A stretch of DNA of 64,000 nucleotides, taken from NCBI GenBank assembly GCA_905221605.1, contig CAJNDS010002171.1, forward strand, positions 551,274 to 615,273, written 5' to 3'. Position 1 is the first letter of the stretch. Each line of letters begins with the position of its first letter. The DNA comes from Symbiodinium natans. Taxonomy: Eukaryota > Sar > Dinophyceae > Suessiales > Symbiodiniaceae. Made by a program: the position numbers and the translations under genes. Positions 12,081 to 24,331 of the stretch are shown here, piece after piece. The notes below the pieces were generated by a model. The model made no database searches. It worked only from the letters and a program-made list of their open reading frames with translations, and had not been told where the DNA came from.

Positions 12081-14447
12081 CAATGACCTCCGCACATTTC
12101 ATTATCATCACATCAGGCCAGGCAACAGCACATTGCTGGCTATCAGCGTGAAAGAAGTCAAACCAACTCTGACAGCCTCGTTTTTGCACACGGCTCAGAC
12201 AGTGATCACACCAGAGCCTACACCACATCGCGGGCAGGGGGCCCCACAGGGGTGGGCTGGCCGTGTGAACAGCAGAGACACCCTTGCACATATGGTTCAA
12301 GCTCTGTCTGCACAAGGGTGAGGCTGTCAACGCAGCAAACGGCTCGGCCCTCAGAGGAACCGCAGGGCAGCGCTAGCATAAGACAAACACAGCCGCTGCG
12401 GCAGATGGGCCAGCTGTTGCACGAGCGCCTGTCCACTGCAGAGGTACAATAGGGGAGTGTCCTCCAACTCCATAGTGAGGGTACAAGCATGGGACGGCCC
12501 AAAACATGGCTTCGAAGCCATCCACGCGAATCCTCGTGTGTTCAAGACCAACCACCAAGGTGACTGAGGAGCAGGCCGGGGTGAGGGATGGACAACCTGA
12601 AGCAAATGGGGATGGGCAAGAGGAAGATGGGCACAACAAATGACAGCGGTCCAAAAAGTCCCCCGAGCAACCCGGGTCTCAGGCACCGAAGACTCCTACA
12701 AGCTCCTGCAAGTATAAGGCGGCAGGCTGAAAGCATGGTGAGATTTCCAGGCGCCTGCTTGCTTGTGCATCGTGGCAAAGACTGCCAGACTAGCAAGACT
12801 TATCTTCGCCCCCGCACAGCTCGCGCAGTTGGCCCGTGGTACCACAAATCGTGCAGCTGATAGCATTATGCATCGTTACTTGACCCTCAAGATGCGCGAA
12901 TCAACCAAGGGAGACCTTGCTGAAAGAGGTGCTTGGGTTCGCAGAGTCTGGAATCACTGTCCTGAGTCTGTTCTCGGCCCCTGACCATTGCTGGCAACGT
13001 GTGCCGTCCGGGCTCTGTGGGTTGCAGTAGGGCCCGCCTGGCCTTGCCACTGCAAAGCCGCGAGCGACATGTCTGTCGGCCGCCTCCAGAACTGTGTGCC
13101 ACCCTCACACGACCCAAGAAAAGCGCACGCCTAGGCCGACGGATTTGTTGAGGCCAGGGGCAAGGCATCACGAGTAGATGTAAACGCGTCGAAGCCGTGT
13201 GGTTGCGGGACTTTCCTTGACAACCCACAGTGGTGCTACGGTCTCCACTGCGGCGGTGCACGACCTGCCAGCTGGGCACCGGCACTTTCACAAATTCTGA
13301 AACAGGCAACAAGACGCCGTTGCTTTCTTGCTCAGCCTCAAGGGCAAACGAGACATTCGAAAGGGATAGCACATCCACGCCCGCCGGCCATCGACAGCAG
13401 GGCAGACCCGGAGCGGCCTCACTTCAAGAGGCCTGCCGCGTTGGCAACATCTATAGCAACCACGCCTGTCTTGGACAGGGCTGAAGGAAACGTGACCCGG
13501 CATACAATCATGGATCGAAGGCATCCAACGCGCGTCTGGCCATCAAGGTTGTGAATGTCGCCTGAGCCTTTGGCAGCAAACACCGGTGCACCCCGCGGAG
13601 ACGCGCAACTCGCTGGGGCTTCTTCTTCTTCTGAAGACATGGCTGGCACCTCCGGATGGAGCGGACAACACCTGCAGGTGTGTGTCGGCTTAGGCACCAC
13701 AGGGAAGCCCAAGAAGCGCGACCTCCCGAGCGTGGGCGCGGGCGTGCGCGTGGGCGTGGGCGATCGCCAAGCCCCGCACAAACTGCTGACGTCTCCTTGG
13801 CCCTTTGCCTCGGAAGTACGTATTCCACGTATTCACGGAGGGTTTGGGGCACTTGATGCGCTTGGCAGGCAAGCAAACTTCTGTCACGCGCACCGAGCTT
13901 GCACGGAAAAAAGAAGAAAACCCGGTTGCCTGCAGGCCAAGCACTGCTTGCAGACTTCGCTCCAAGCCGGTTGCCCTCAAACGCCTCAGCACGCTCTTCA
14001 GCACGGCCTTGAACAACGCAAGGAGGAGCAACCGCAGCATGCGGCTACAAAGCCGTCACCCTGGCCGGGCAAAGAGCCGGCGCAACCGTGGGCCCCTTAA
14101 ACGGCCCCTTCTTGCACTGAATCCGACAAGCCCATCTCTTGGAACATGCCCGCTTCCAGGGCGGAAACGCAGGGCAGTCTTCAGGGACTCCACGGCCTGA
14201 GGCCTCCTTGACCCGCGCCCCCCCGCCTTCTCCAACAAGGCCGCCACCTTCCCAAAGCTGCAGCCTGGGAGTCCTCTCCGGCTACTGAAGTACCTAAAGT
14301 GCCTCTTCTGGCGTCTTCGCGTCCGACCTGGCCTCTGCAAACCAAGGCAGCGCCGAGGAGAGTGCCATGTCTTCCGAGCGATGCGAGAGTCTGGAAGGCT
14401 TCTGGCGCACAGCCCACTGCGGTGGCACTTGGGCGATTCACGGTGCG

Positions 14448-14666
14448 TTACACTTGCTGGGCACCATGCCGAAGCAGTGCTACAGCAGAGAACAAGCGGG
14501 AAGCGGTCACACGGGATTTGCGCTCTAAAGCCGGTTGCAAGAAGGGATCCTCCCCACTCGCCCCTTGCCTCGAACCAAGCGACAGCTGTGGGCCTTCCTT
14601 TGCAGCAGTGCAGGGCGTCTCCCAGCGCAGGACAGTATCCGTATCACCGATCGCAGCCCGGACCAC
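14448..14666 (-). pseudogene. Duplicated exon-like piece, copy I
   Basis: The minus strand reads RAAIGDTDTVLRWETPC, then a region ending QGASGEDPFLQ. The same frame is open in copy II at 26865-27194 with few replacements (RAAIGDTEYVLRWETPC). A shared reading frame suggests past or present coding. The family is unknown and no start or splice borders were fixed. Confidence 0.35.
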
Positions 14667-14877
14667 TCAGGTTTGCGGGACAGAGAGTGTCAGTGACAAT
14701 GGACTCAAGCTCCCGTAGGGAATCGTAAAGGCCAAAAAGGCCTCCAAGGATCTCATCATCTGCCTCAGGAGGGGCTGGGGTTACAGCTGCCACGCGGGTA
14801 AACTCCGTGCTCCGTCGCTCTATCCGCGAACCTCCCCCGGCATGACTGATGCATGAGGTTCGTGTCGCGAGCCACAT
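14644..14877 (-). pseudogene. Module B exon-like piece, copy 1 of 4
   Basis: The minus strand reads PPEADDEILGGLFGLYDSLR and then ELESIVTDTL, which is strongly protein-like. Related stretches (EADREVLGGALMG, EADHEILGGALMG) occur at 18365-18586, 27390-27695 and 28191-28496. The other copies lose the downstream helix, so this is probably a multiplied exon at different stages of decay. Function unknown. Confidence 0.35.
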
Positions 14878-16238
14878 CTCCTTTCATGCTGGCAGGGCTC
14901 TGTCTTTGAAGATCCCCAGCGTGCTAGGACTACGGGGGATGGAAAATGGAGCTGCCAATGCCTGACGTCCCTGAGAGCTGTCTGGGCTACGAGGCTCCGC
15001 AACTCCGGAGTCTCACATGGTTGAATAATTTCAGGATACACAGGCGAGAAAGAAAAATGGATTTTCATGCATCCAGGGACCTGCCAGCCAGTTGACTTGA
15101 ACCTCAAGGCCAAAGGGCCAGACGGGCCCCAAAAATGGAGACGGATATTGGCACATCAGGACCCGAGACCCTGCCTCCCTCCATTTACAAAATGTGATCT
15201 TTGAAGCACGGCACGAAGGGATGAAGCGCATCCGCCAGCTTGATGCTCAGCAGGTCGTCAGACCTTCAAGCCAAGCAAACCCCAGTCAAGATCTCCCTGA
15301 CAAGCTCGCTACGCGAAGTGAGTTTGCAAGTGACGTGCTCTTGCCATGGCGGGCAAAGTGCAGCAAAATGCTGCTCTCTTCTCTAGCAACTCAACAAACG
15401 GAACATGGACTCGCCACCAGCGTGGGACGCGGGGACAAGGCGACGGTCCGGCCCATCATTCAGGGAGCAAACGGAACTCGCATCCTCCGACCCACTGGAG
15501 GAAAGCGCTAGTGCGTTTGCGGCTTCATGCAGGCACGCAGATGTGCTCCAGCGGACTAGAGCCTGATTCGACCGGAATGCAATCCTTTCTGCATTGTGGG
15601 TCCCGTCATGATTCGGTGCGAATTAGTGGCCCATCCGCACGAACTGCGAACCCTGCTTATGTCGCGGGCAGAAACTATGGGGATTTCAGGCAGCTTCATG
15701 GCACGGCAAACCCTTTCTACCCTCCGTTCTGCGTAAGTTAAGCAGCGCAGCAAGTACATGCAAACCGTTCCCTGCGAGAGTGCGGAAAAGTCACGGACTT
15801 AAGATAACATCGGTGTCCACAGCCGAGTGTTGCAGCCCCTGAATAGTAGGCTCACAAGAGCTGAGGTCACTCACGAGCGCCCTCGGCAGTGAGTTCGCGA
15901 TGACTTCGCTTATTTTGGGGTGAGCTCGCGTGAGCTCGTTACGATTCTGGCAGCTGAATGCAGAAGCTGAAGCGACCGGCGCTGAAGGGTACTGCAGGGT
16001 AGGTACCGGCACGTTGGGGGCACCTTTAGCCTTCTTCTAACAACTCGATGAGATCTCCCTTTCTGCGCGAAGGGAGCAATGTGGCAGTAGGCAGAGGTTG
16101 CGAACATGTTCTGCCAAGGCAACCTCAAGCTTGCGAAGGCCTGCTGATATCCATCGACTGTAGACGAATGCCCAAGCGAAGCTGATCATTGTGCGAACGG
16201 CGACTTTGTCCGCTCTCTCGGTGTCAAGGAGGCGGCCT

Positions 16239-16292
16239 CCCAAACCCTAAACCCTCAACCCTGAACCCTAAACCCTAAGCCCTAAACCCTAG
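16239..16292 (-). repeat. Interstitial telomeric repeat, CCCTAAA orientation
   Basis: About seven CCCTAAA-like units with one-base variants (CCCTCAA, CCCTGAA, CCCTAAG). A more degenerate AAACCCTATA-type stretch follows at 16388-16456. Confidence 0.9.
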
Positions 16293-16877
16293 CAGCTGCT
16301 TGTCAATTGGAGTAAAAACTCTCGCGGCCATCACCGGTCTCAGGTCAAGACCCAAGAGCCAAAACAAAGACCTTCTTGGACGAACCAACAAAACCCTATA
16401 AAACCTTATTAAAACCCTACAGCAGCCTACCAAAACCCTATACAAACCCTATAAACACCAAGTTAAGTTAAGTGACCGAGGTTACGGGACCGCATACTTT
16501 TGGCAGAAGCACAACCTCAGGGCAGGCCGGACGAGCGAGTGACAGCCGATCCCCAGGCCCCCCTTCAAAAGTCTCCTGGAGCTCACAACTAGTCACACGT
16601 CTCGTGGCGCGGTGTAGGGCTTGAGGATGCAGCGCAAGACCCACTTCCGCTGCCAGGGGCGCGCGCCTTCGAATGCTCGAAGTGGCCGCCTGTGTTGACC
16701 GCATCCGTCTCGCCGGAAGGCGTGTGGCTTGAGAGAACCGAGAAAATCGACGAGAGACCGAAGCGGTCTCTGCAAAAGGGCCAGCTGATAGCTTGGAATG
16801 CACGGCAGGGCACAATCCTTTTGGGAAAGCCAGCTGCCTCTCAAAGCTGCACCTGACTTTGAGATTCGGGGCCAAGC

Positions 16878-16977
16878 AACCACATAAACATAAGGATCCT
16901 ACAAACAGGGTTTTCTTGGAATCCCCCTTATAGGGGCCCGCATGCCCCAATAGCCGGATCCTTATGTTTATGTGGTT
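16878..16977. mobile_element. 100-bp inverted-repeat element (MITE-like hairpin)
   Basis: Perfect inverted arms of 22 nt at 16878-16899 and 16956-16977 carry ACCACATAAACATAAGGA on the left and its complement on the right. The 56-bp loop has its own smaller palindromes around CCCCTTATAGGGG. No clear target-site duplication was seen. It could be a miniature transposon or a structured RNA. Confidence 0.55.
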
Positions 16978-17109
16978 TTTTGGGCCCTTGTTTGTTGGTC
17001 CCCGAAGACAAGAGCTCCTCATGCAACGCTTTCGGCCTCGACCCGGGTGCTGCTCAAAGGGCGCCGCCAGTGCCTTTATCCTCTTTATTGCAATGCCTTG
17101 ACAGCGCCT

Positions 17110-17680
17110 TAGGATATTCGGTGTAGTGACACAAGGCTGCGTACGTAGGATGGAAAAACAAATGGCGTGTGGCTTTATGCGTCTGCTATCGTCCACTCAG
17201 ATTGAGCGCTTCTACCCCGTCCAGGTGTACAGTCACCCCGACCGCAAGGGGAGCAGTCACATACCGGCATCGGCACCACAAGGTACCCGAGCGTTGATCA
17301 TGCTCTCCGGGGTAGCGGCCACTGTGCCACAAGGGGCGACCACGTCAGAACCCGTCTTTTCGCCATGACAGTGCCCTAGGATATTCGGCGTAATGACACA
17401 AGGCTGCATATGTAGGATGGAAAAACAAATGGCGTGTGGCTTTATGCGTCTGCTATCGTCCACTCAGATCGAGCGCTTCTATAAGCAGCACATTTGTGTC
17501 ACGCCGCCCAGGAATACAGTCACCCCGACGCCAAAGGCGCGGTGCCAAGGGGAGCAGTCACATGCCGGCATCAGCACCACAAGATACCCGAGCGTTGATC
17601 ATGCTCTCCGATGTAGTGGGCTCTGTGCCACAAGGGGCGACCACGTCAGAACCAGTCTTTTCGCCCGTGGCCATGCCCAG
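17110..17680. repeat. Two-copy tandem repeat, about 270-300 bp
   Basis: Units begin near 17110 and 17379, each starting AGGATATTCGG. They share a nearly identical stretch containing GGCGTGTGGCTTTATGCGTC and a second containing GTTGATCATGCTCTCCG. The second unit has about 35 extra bases. Confidence 0.85.
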
Positions 17681-18199
17681 TAACGCCCGCCAAGGTTCCT
17701 CACCCTGTTGTCAGACGTAGCCTCGCAAAAACTCAAGGACCGGCCACATGCAGAAGAAACTGCTGGGCTGCTGCTCTGCTGCTGCTCTAAGCCTCAGCGT
17801 CGCCTTTCTGTGCTTGAAAGTGGTCTCATTGGCCTCGCTTGCCGTGAAGCTGCAGCAAGCAGTTTGGCGAGCACCCTTGTGCCGGCAAGACCACATGCAT
17901 TCCCACTGCACCGGAACAAAACGAGCTGCCGCTCAGGGACTGGCCATGCAGCCGCCCACGTCAATCCGCGCACGATCTGGCATGGATTCTGTTCACAAGA
18001 TTCTTGTGGCATCTACATGCCGTGATGCTACCAAACTCCTTGGTGGCATCGGTGCTGACCTTAGCACTGCTCGCTGGCGAGCGGAGCATGTGTCATTGCG
18101 AAGGATTGTGGAACTCAACCGGTGTCCCAGCTCCAGCAGCACCCCATGACTGAAGTGCATCCGGGGACGGACTCACCTCAGGGCACAGCGGGCTCCAGC

Positions 18200-19270
18200 G
18201 AGAGGCCCGATCGGCATGCTGGCAGTTGCTTGCTTGGAAATGCTCTGCCACGAGAGCATCGTAACACGCGGTGCGTCAGGCGATGCAGCATGCAGGTGTA
18301 CTGACCTTTCAGCAAGAAAACATGGCTCAAGGACTCTGGGGCAAACTCAAGTCCGCAGAGACCACTACGGGCACCGTAGGTAATCCTTGGCCCCCATAAG
18401 GGCCCCTCCAAGGACCTCACGATCTGCCTCTGGAGGGGCTTGTAGTCCAGCTGCCACGCAGGCGAGCTCTGTGCTCCCTCGCTCTATCTGCAGACCTTCC
18501 CTGCATGACTGATGCACAACCGGGGCCGCATCAGAATAACGAGGCACATCTCCTTGCATTCTGGCAGGGCTCCGTCTTTGAAGCACAGCACGAAAGGATT
18601 GAGCGAGTCCGCTGGTTTGATGCTAACCAAAACGTCAGAAGATCAAGCCAAGCAAACCCCGGTCAAGAGTACCAGGGCACCGCACGGTCTCCCTGCTGCG
18701 AGAACTCATGGAGCGAATGTGTGCCCGATTGAGAGGCCAAAACTGACAAGCTCGCTACGCCAAGTGAGTTTGGAAGTGACATGCTCTTGACATCGCGGGC
18801 AAAGTGCAGCAGCTCAGCATATGCCATATGCAGCCGGCGAATGCTTTCTTCGCTGGCAAATCAACACACTGAACATGGACTCGCCACCTGCGTAATACGC
18901 AGGGGCAAGGCCGGTCAGGCCCAAAATTCAGGGAGCACACAAAACTCGTATCCTCCCACCAACTGGAGGAAAGCACTACTGCATTCTTGACTTCATGCAG
19001 GCACGCAGATGTGCTCCAGTAAGGGCCCAACAGGCATGCTGGCAGTTGCTTGCTTGGACATGCTCTGCCATGAAAGCATGGTAGCACGCGGTGCATCAGG
19101 CGATGCAGCATGCAGGTGTACTGACCTTTCAGAAACAACATGGCTCAAGGACTCTGAAGCAAACTCAAGTCTGCACAGGCCACTCAAGCCCACGGCACTG
19201 TCGGTAATATCTGCCAAGGGTCCCCCATAAGTGCCCCTCCAAGGATCTCACGATCTGCCTCTGTCAACCC
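18200..19270. repeat. Module B tandem repeat, copy I
   Basis: A unit of about 790 bp starts at 18200 (GGCATGCTGGCAGTTGCTTG) and again at 19030. The second unit is cut short where module C begins. Copy II has units starting near 27275, 28070 and 28860, again with the last truncated. A related partial unit is at 14727-15500. Confidence 0.8.
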
Positions 19271-19979
19271 TGATGGGTCAGGTGCTCCTAGTAAACACTG
19301 TGCACCGTCGCGGCCTTATCCGCGACCCTCCCCACTGAATGAGTGGTGCACAACCGAAGCCCCATCGGGATAACCAGGACCCAGAGAAGTAGAACGGCCC
19401 TCTGCCTGGGCCCGCCAGAATCCGACCCAAGATTTTTGGCAAGAAAGAAGAAAGGGTACTTGGACCAGTTTCAGGCTGACCTTCAGAGGAGGTTTCGAGT
19501 GTTTTCCTGGTCGTAGGGAACTGGCAGCGAACACCGGCTGGACTCGGGCGTCCAAAAACAAGAAGACAGCCAACAGCTACCTGCGGTTATCTTGCAAAAT
19601 CACGATTGTGCGGCATGGCTACGTTGTTATCTAAAAACCCTTTGACCGGCTAGGGTTAAAGAAGTGTCTTGGATGGAGCACGGAAGACGAGGATCGTACA
19701 TTCAGCCACCAAATTCCGACCGTCGGGGGTGGTACTGTAAAGGAAAGACTCGGAGTGGAGCAAAGCACGCAGGCCCCAGAAAAACTTAAACTGCTCGCCC
19801 TCGCGCAACCGCTGGAACAGGGCAATAGATCCCATTCTGCACAAAGCAAGCACTGTCGCTCAAGCACAAGCTACTTGGGCCACCCCCTTCGCTGCTTCTT
19901 CGTGCGTCAAGGATTCTACGCAAGCAGCATGCACTAGGCGGGCGCGCGTGTGTGCTGCGGTAGGCGCCCGACCGACATG

Positions 19980-22270
19980 GATGCCTTCCATCTGGAAGTT
20001 CGTCTTACCTTATGCACGTATGGACGAAAGTTTGCAACGTCCGGCAGGCGCGCATCCGAGCCCGAGCCCTTTCTGCAAACGCTCTGCTGGGTCCAAGTTC
20101 ATCAAGCCACATGCACGCGACGGCTACATTCGCTCCCTTCCCTTCAGAGAGAAGGCAGCTCATGGTAGGAACCCTTTGACGTTCAAGGCACCCCTGCAAT
20201 GTTGCCAAAAATCCTGGGCACCGACAACGTTGTGACCTCTGCAACCTGGGCCGACCTGTGTAGCAAGAGAGAACGATGGGTACTGGCTGACCTTCAGAGG
20301 AGGTTTCGGGCGTTTTCCTGGTTGCACCGACTGGATTCGGGCGTCCCAAAACAAGGGGACAGCCAACAGCTACCCGCGCTTATCTTACAAAATCGCGAGT
20401 GTGCGGCATTCTTGAGGATTGTAGCAAAACGGAAGGTGCGCCAAACTGTGTGGGCCCCAGATTGCTAACGGGATGAGTTACGTGAAGGGTCCTTGAACAG
20501 CGCGAAGCTGCGTGAATCAACACGGGGTTATGCGAAGGGATGGGAGTTTCACGAACCGCTTGCGATGGTGGGAGGGGTTCCATGAACACAAGTGAATCTC
20601 AGACAGCTGTCCTGGAAAACCGGTGACCCCTTGGTCACGCGGGTTGCGCAAAGGCCCGCCCGGTACCGCGAAGTGGTAATGCCACGGGCAAGATGGGAGG
20701 GCTTGCACGACCTGCGAAAGTCAGACCGCTGCTCTAGAGAATGGGGTGACGCTCTACTTTTGTCCCTGAATGGGGAAGACTCGGAGTGGAGCAAAACGTG
20801 CAGGCCCAAAAAGACTTAAACTGCTCGTGCACCACTGGTGCAGGGGCATACGATCCCATTCTGCACAAAGCAAGCACTGTCGCTCAAGCACAAACTACTT
20901 GGCCGCTCCCTTCACTGCTTGTTGGTGCGTCAAGAATTATGTGCAGTAGCTCGCACGTAGCTTCTGTCTAGGAGTTCGTCTTTCCGCGGACTCATGGATG
21001 CGAGTTTGCAACGTCCGGCACGCGCGCATCCGAGCCCGAGCCCTTTCTGCAAATGCTCTGCTGGGTCCAAGTTCATCAAGCCACATGCACTCGACGGCTA
21101 CATTCGCTCCCTTCCCTTCAGAGTGAAGGCAGCTCATGGTAGGAACCCTTTGACGTTCAAGGCACCCCTGCAATGTTGCCAAAAATCCTGGGCACCGGTA
21201 AGGTGTGACTTCTGTGCTCAGGGCCTCAGGGCTCAGTGTTCAGGTGGACACCGGCCGATGCCCAGGACAGGCCCGGTTCACATCCCGATTTGCCGCAGGC
21301 GCGTAGTCTGCAAGATGTCTTCAAAGGCAGCATCCAAGAGCATTGCCAGGACACCAAGGACTACAGCCTTCCGGTGGCGTTGGCATCGCCGCAGCTGTGC
21401 AGAACCTCCGCTGGACAACCTAGAGCTCAAGCCTCGCTCACCATCTGCTTAGGGTTTAGGGTGTAGGGTTTCAGGGTTTAGGGTTTGGGGTTGCAGTGTT
21501 GCAGTCGACAGAGCCCCTGCGAGACTGGCTTGGGGGGCTGACAGAGCCAATAACCGGACCGAGATTAGAAGAACGGCCCGATTGTCAAATGGGAGCCCAT
21601 AGATGATGTCACTGAAACCAAACATGCAACTTCGCGGTGATGTCTGCACTTCCATGTGAACTCTGCATGCAGCCCCATGAACCAGACTAGGCATTACCTG
21701 AGAAGCAAGGTCGGACTTTGGCCACCGGTAGCTTAAGTCAGAGGGCGCCCCCTCAAATCCCACAAGTCCCAAGCGAAACCCCCAACGCGCCCTGCAAAGG
21801 TGAAAAACCTGCGGCTTGAGAACTTATTGTGGATTAAAAGCCCGGCTTTCAGGCTTCAGCCGACGGTTCAAGGATTTCAAAGAAGCAAAAGCTTAAAACT
21901 GCTCGTGCACCGCTGGCAAGGGGGGCATGCGATCCCATTCTGCACAAAGCAAGTACTGTCGCTCAAGCACAAGCTACTCAGGCCACCCCGCGATCTGTGC
22001 TTCTTGGTTTGATGGCTTTTGGTGTGGGATTGTATGCAAGTATGACACGCACTGGGCGCTCATGTGCGTTGCCATCGGTGCCCAACCGACACACAGCGAT
22101 GCCTTCCATCTGGAAGTTCGTCTTTCCACGGACTCATGGTGTCATGGACGAAAGTTTGCAACGTCCGGCAGGCGTGCATCCGAGACATTTCTGCAAACTC
22201 TCTGCTACGTCCAAAATCATCGAGCGACATGTGACAGCTACATTCCATTCCTTCCGAATGAAAGCGCCTG
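19980..22270. repeat. Module C repeats, copy I
   Basis: A recurring block contains TTTGCAACGTCCGGCA and GGTAGGAACCCTTTGACG. It appears near 20.0-20.2, 20.98-21.2 and 22.1-22.35 kb, and again at 29.8-29.96, 31.16-31.4 and 32.44-32.7 kb. On the minus strand the block keeps an open frame in several copies (LDELGPSRAFAERARARMRA), so it may derive from an exon. Confidence 0.7.
21450..21492 (+). repeat. Short telomeric array absent from copy II
   Basis: Five to six TTTAGGG-like units lie between CTGCT and GCAGTG. The paralogous site at 31686/31687 reads CTGCTGCAGTG with no array. Confidence 0.85.
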
Positions 22271-22496
22271 AACCACAACCCATTCTAAGGTACTAAACGG
22301 GACTTCACGTTGAAGGGGGGACTGTTAGGACCTCCTTACAGGAACCCTTTGACGCTCAAGGGAGCCCTGGCCTAGGCACCGGCGAAGTTGTGGCTTCTGT
22401 GCCCAGGGCCTCAGGGCAATGGAAAGTCCTCCGATGGAGTTCCAGAACAGGGCCGGTCGTCATCCCCGTTCTCCATGGCAGCTTGCCGTAGGCGCT

Positions 22497-22868
22497 TCAC
22501 AGGTGACAGCTCCTCCCGTGCAGCACACGAAAGGCTGAGTAGGCTGCAAGATGTCTTCGCAAGCAGCACCCAGGCACATTGACGGTGGCCATGCTGCACC
22601 GTACGAGCTTCCTTCTTGGTTTAGGATCGGGCAGCAGCTCAATATGTGAGAGAATCCCAGGCAGCAACCTCAACGGAACGCCTTCCGGGCCCAACAAAAC
22701 TTCGTCCACCTGCATGTCGTACGCAGGATATGGGTCCAACCGGCGCAAGCAAAAGCCCGATCTTAACCGCGGCCCAGCAAGGTGCTTGCGGATCTGTGGC
22801 CTGCGCGCTGTCTCCTGGATGCAATCAGACGTTCCACTGTAGGGGAGGTTCCGCTGTAAGCAAGGCAT
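22497..22868 (-). pseudogene. Possible LINE endonuclease N-terminal fragment, copy I
   Basis: The minus strand includes MQVDEVLLGPEGVPLRLLPG, then PDPKPRRKLVRCSMATVNV. The last part resembles the first beta strand of AP-endonuclease-like domains at the start of non-LTR retrotransposon ORF2 (consensus xxxTLNVxG). The frame breaks soon after, and no catalytic Glu, Asp or His motif could be placed. A sister copy is at 32857-33285. The match is from memory of family style, so it is a weak assignment; duplicated coding ancestry is better supported. Confidence 0.38.
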
Positions 22869-23642
22869 GTTGCGCCAGTGCTACCCTCTCCGGCCAGCCT
22901 GCCTAGGGGGGGTCCCTAGACGAGCCTCCGAATAAATGGATGAATCGGGCAACTCGGACCACCTTTCGGGGGGCCTCGTAGTAGATGGGTGAATCGGGCA
23001 GCTCAGACCACCCCCCCAGAAGCACCCCCTGTCAGACCCCCCTCCAAGGCTAAAAATGCCTTTAAACACGTCATCTTCTTGTTTTCTACCTTTTACTACT
23101 GTTGTTGTCTTTATTTTTTCGTTTACACCTCTCTGTCCCGATCCGGTTCTTGGCATGGCAGGCGGACGAAACGACACGCCCTATGCTGGCAAGAAGAGCA
23201 AGGCGCATCGGCACCACTCCTTGAAATTGCAACCAGCGTGCGTTTCTGGATGACCGCGCTAAGCTCAGGCATTTGGCATCGACACATTGAGAAAAGCTCC
23301 GGTAACTTGGGAGGTGACGGTGTCCGTGCACGCTGGGGTCAACACCCTCAAGGCCTACACCGGCCGCACGGCGCGGGGTTGCCTTAGTGACGTACAGGCC
23401 CAGGCCCGAGGGGCGGTTCGACGTCAGACAGACACGAGCCCAGGGGCTCCGTCACAAAGGCTCAGTTGCTCAGGGACTTCGGGGGGGCCTTGGCCTTCAA
23501 AACCGCTTACGTGGGAAGCTGCGGCGCCACCCCTGCCCGAAGCCCGATGCGCTGGAGGAGCACGTTGCCAGCCAAGCCGAAGTGCTGGTTGAAGCTCCGT
23601 GTGATCATGGCCATGGCGCTACGGCCAAACTCCGATATCTAA

Positions 23643-23690
23643 CTGTTATTATTACAATTATTATTATTATTATTCTTATTATGATTATTT
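23643..23690. repeat. TTA/ATT microsatellite
   Basis: An imperfect ATT trinucleotide run of about 48 bp. Confidence 0.9.
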
Positions 23691-24273
23691 GCATAAGGCT
23701 TTCGAAACGAGTAACATCTGCTCTGAAAGTCTGTATCTGCTCTGAAGTACTCTGAAGTCTGTCACACTGATTTGACAAACCTGCCGTGTCTCTACCTAAT
23801 AACGATGGTCACAAGACTCGCACAGCCAAGAAGCCAACATTGCCCCGCAATTACGCTGTCCGTAACAAACCGTGCCGCACTGTACAGTTTGGCATCTTGA
23901 CCCGCACAAACCCCTAATTGTCCCTAACACCACGGTGCCACTGTTTGTGAAGTTGGGCAAGAGCTGTCCGTTGACATGGCATACAGCCACAACTTCTTTT
24001 TTCGAGGAGCCCATGCCGAAAAGCGCCTGCAAGCAGCGCGTCAACGGAGCCTGATCTATTCTCTGTCTGCAGGGGCCGCAACACGCCCAGGGCTGATGCT
24101 TCTTGCTTATTGTGGGAGGGTTTAAACGTTGTAGACAAAAACCAATGACGGTCTCTCTTGCGACTTAACGAACGGTGCTTTATGCTGTGGATTGCGCTCT
24201 AAGAACCTGCCAAAAACCTACCCGGCCTGGATTTGGGGGGCCTGTGGAGATTGTAGGGACACTGTGAGTTGAG

Positions 24274-24331
24274 GGTTTAGGGTTTCGGATTTAGGGTTTT
24301 GGGTTTAGGGTTCAGGGTTTAGGGTTTAGGG
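24274..24331 (+). repeat. Interstitial telomeric array
   Basis: About seven TTTAGGG-like units with substitutions (TTTCGGA, TTTTGGG). It sits at the junction between duplication copies I and II. Confidence 0.9.

Larger units (their letters stand above)
15510..18195. other. 2.7-kb segment present only in duplication copy I
   Basis: Copy II passes directly from module A to the 790-bp module B repeats at about 27.2 kb. Copy I has this extra DNA, which contains CCCTAAA-type repeats (16.24-16.46 kb), an inverted-repeat hairpin (16.88-16.98 kb) and a two-copy tandem repeat (17.11-17.68 kb). No convincing gene was found. Confidence 0.6.
12085..24250. repeat. Segmental duplication, copy I (modules A-B-C-D)
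   Basis: The order of recognisable blocks is A (12.09-14.66 kb), B (14.73-15.5 and 18.2-19.27 kb), C (19.3-21.45 kb) and D (21.8-24.0 kb). The same blocks in the same order and orientation recur at 24.6-34.1 kb. Matches are clear by eye at many landmarks, for example the CTCAGACAGTGATCACACC block at 12,196 and 24,732. Copy I carries an extra 2.7 kb at 15.5-18.2 kb. Degenerate coding pieces inside lie on the minus strand. Confidence 0.85.

Noticed and set aside
23426-23445. tRNA-like B-box (GGTTCGACGTC)
   Set aside because: No matching A-box or cloverleaf arms nearby; the same motif at 33.47 kb is simply the duplicated copy.
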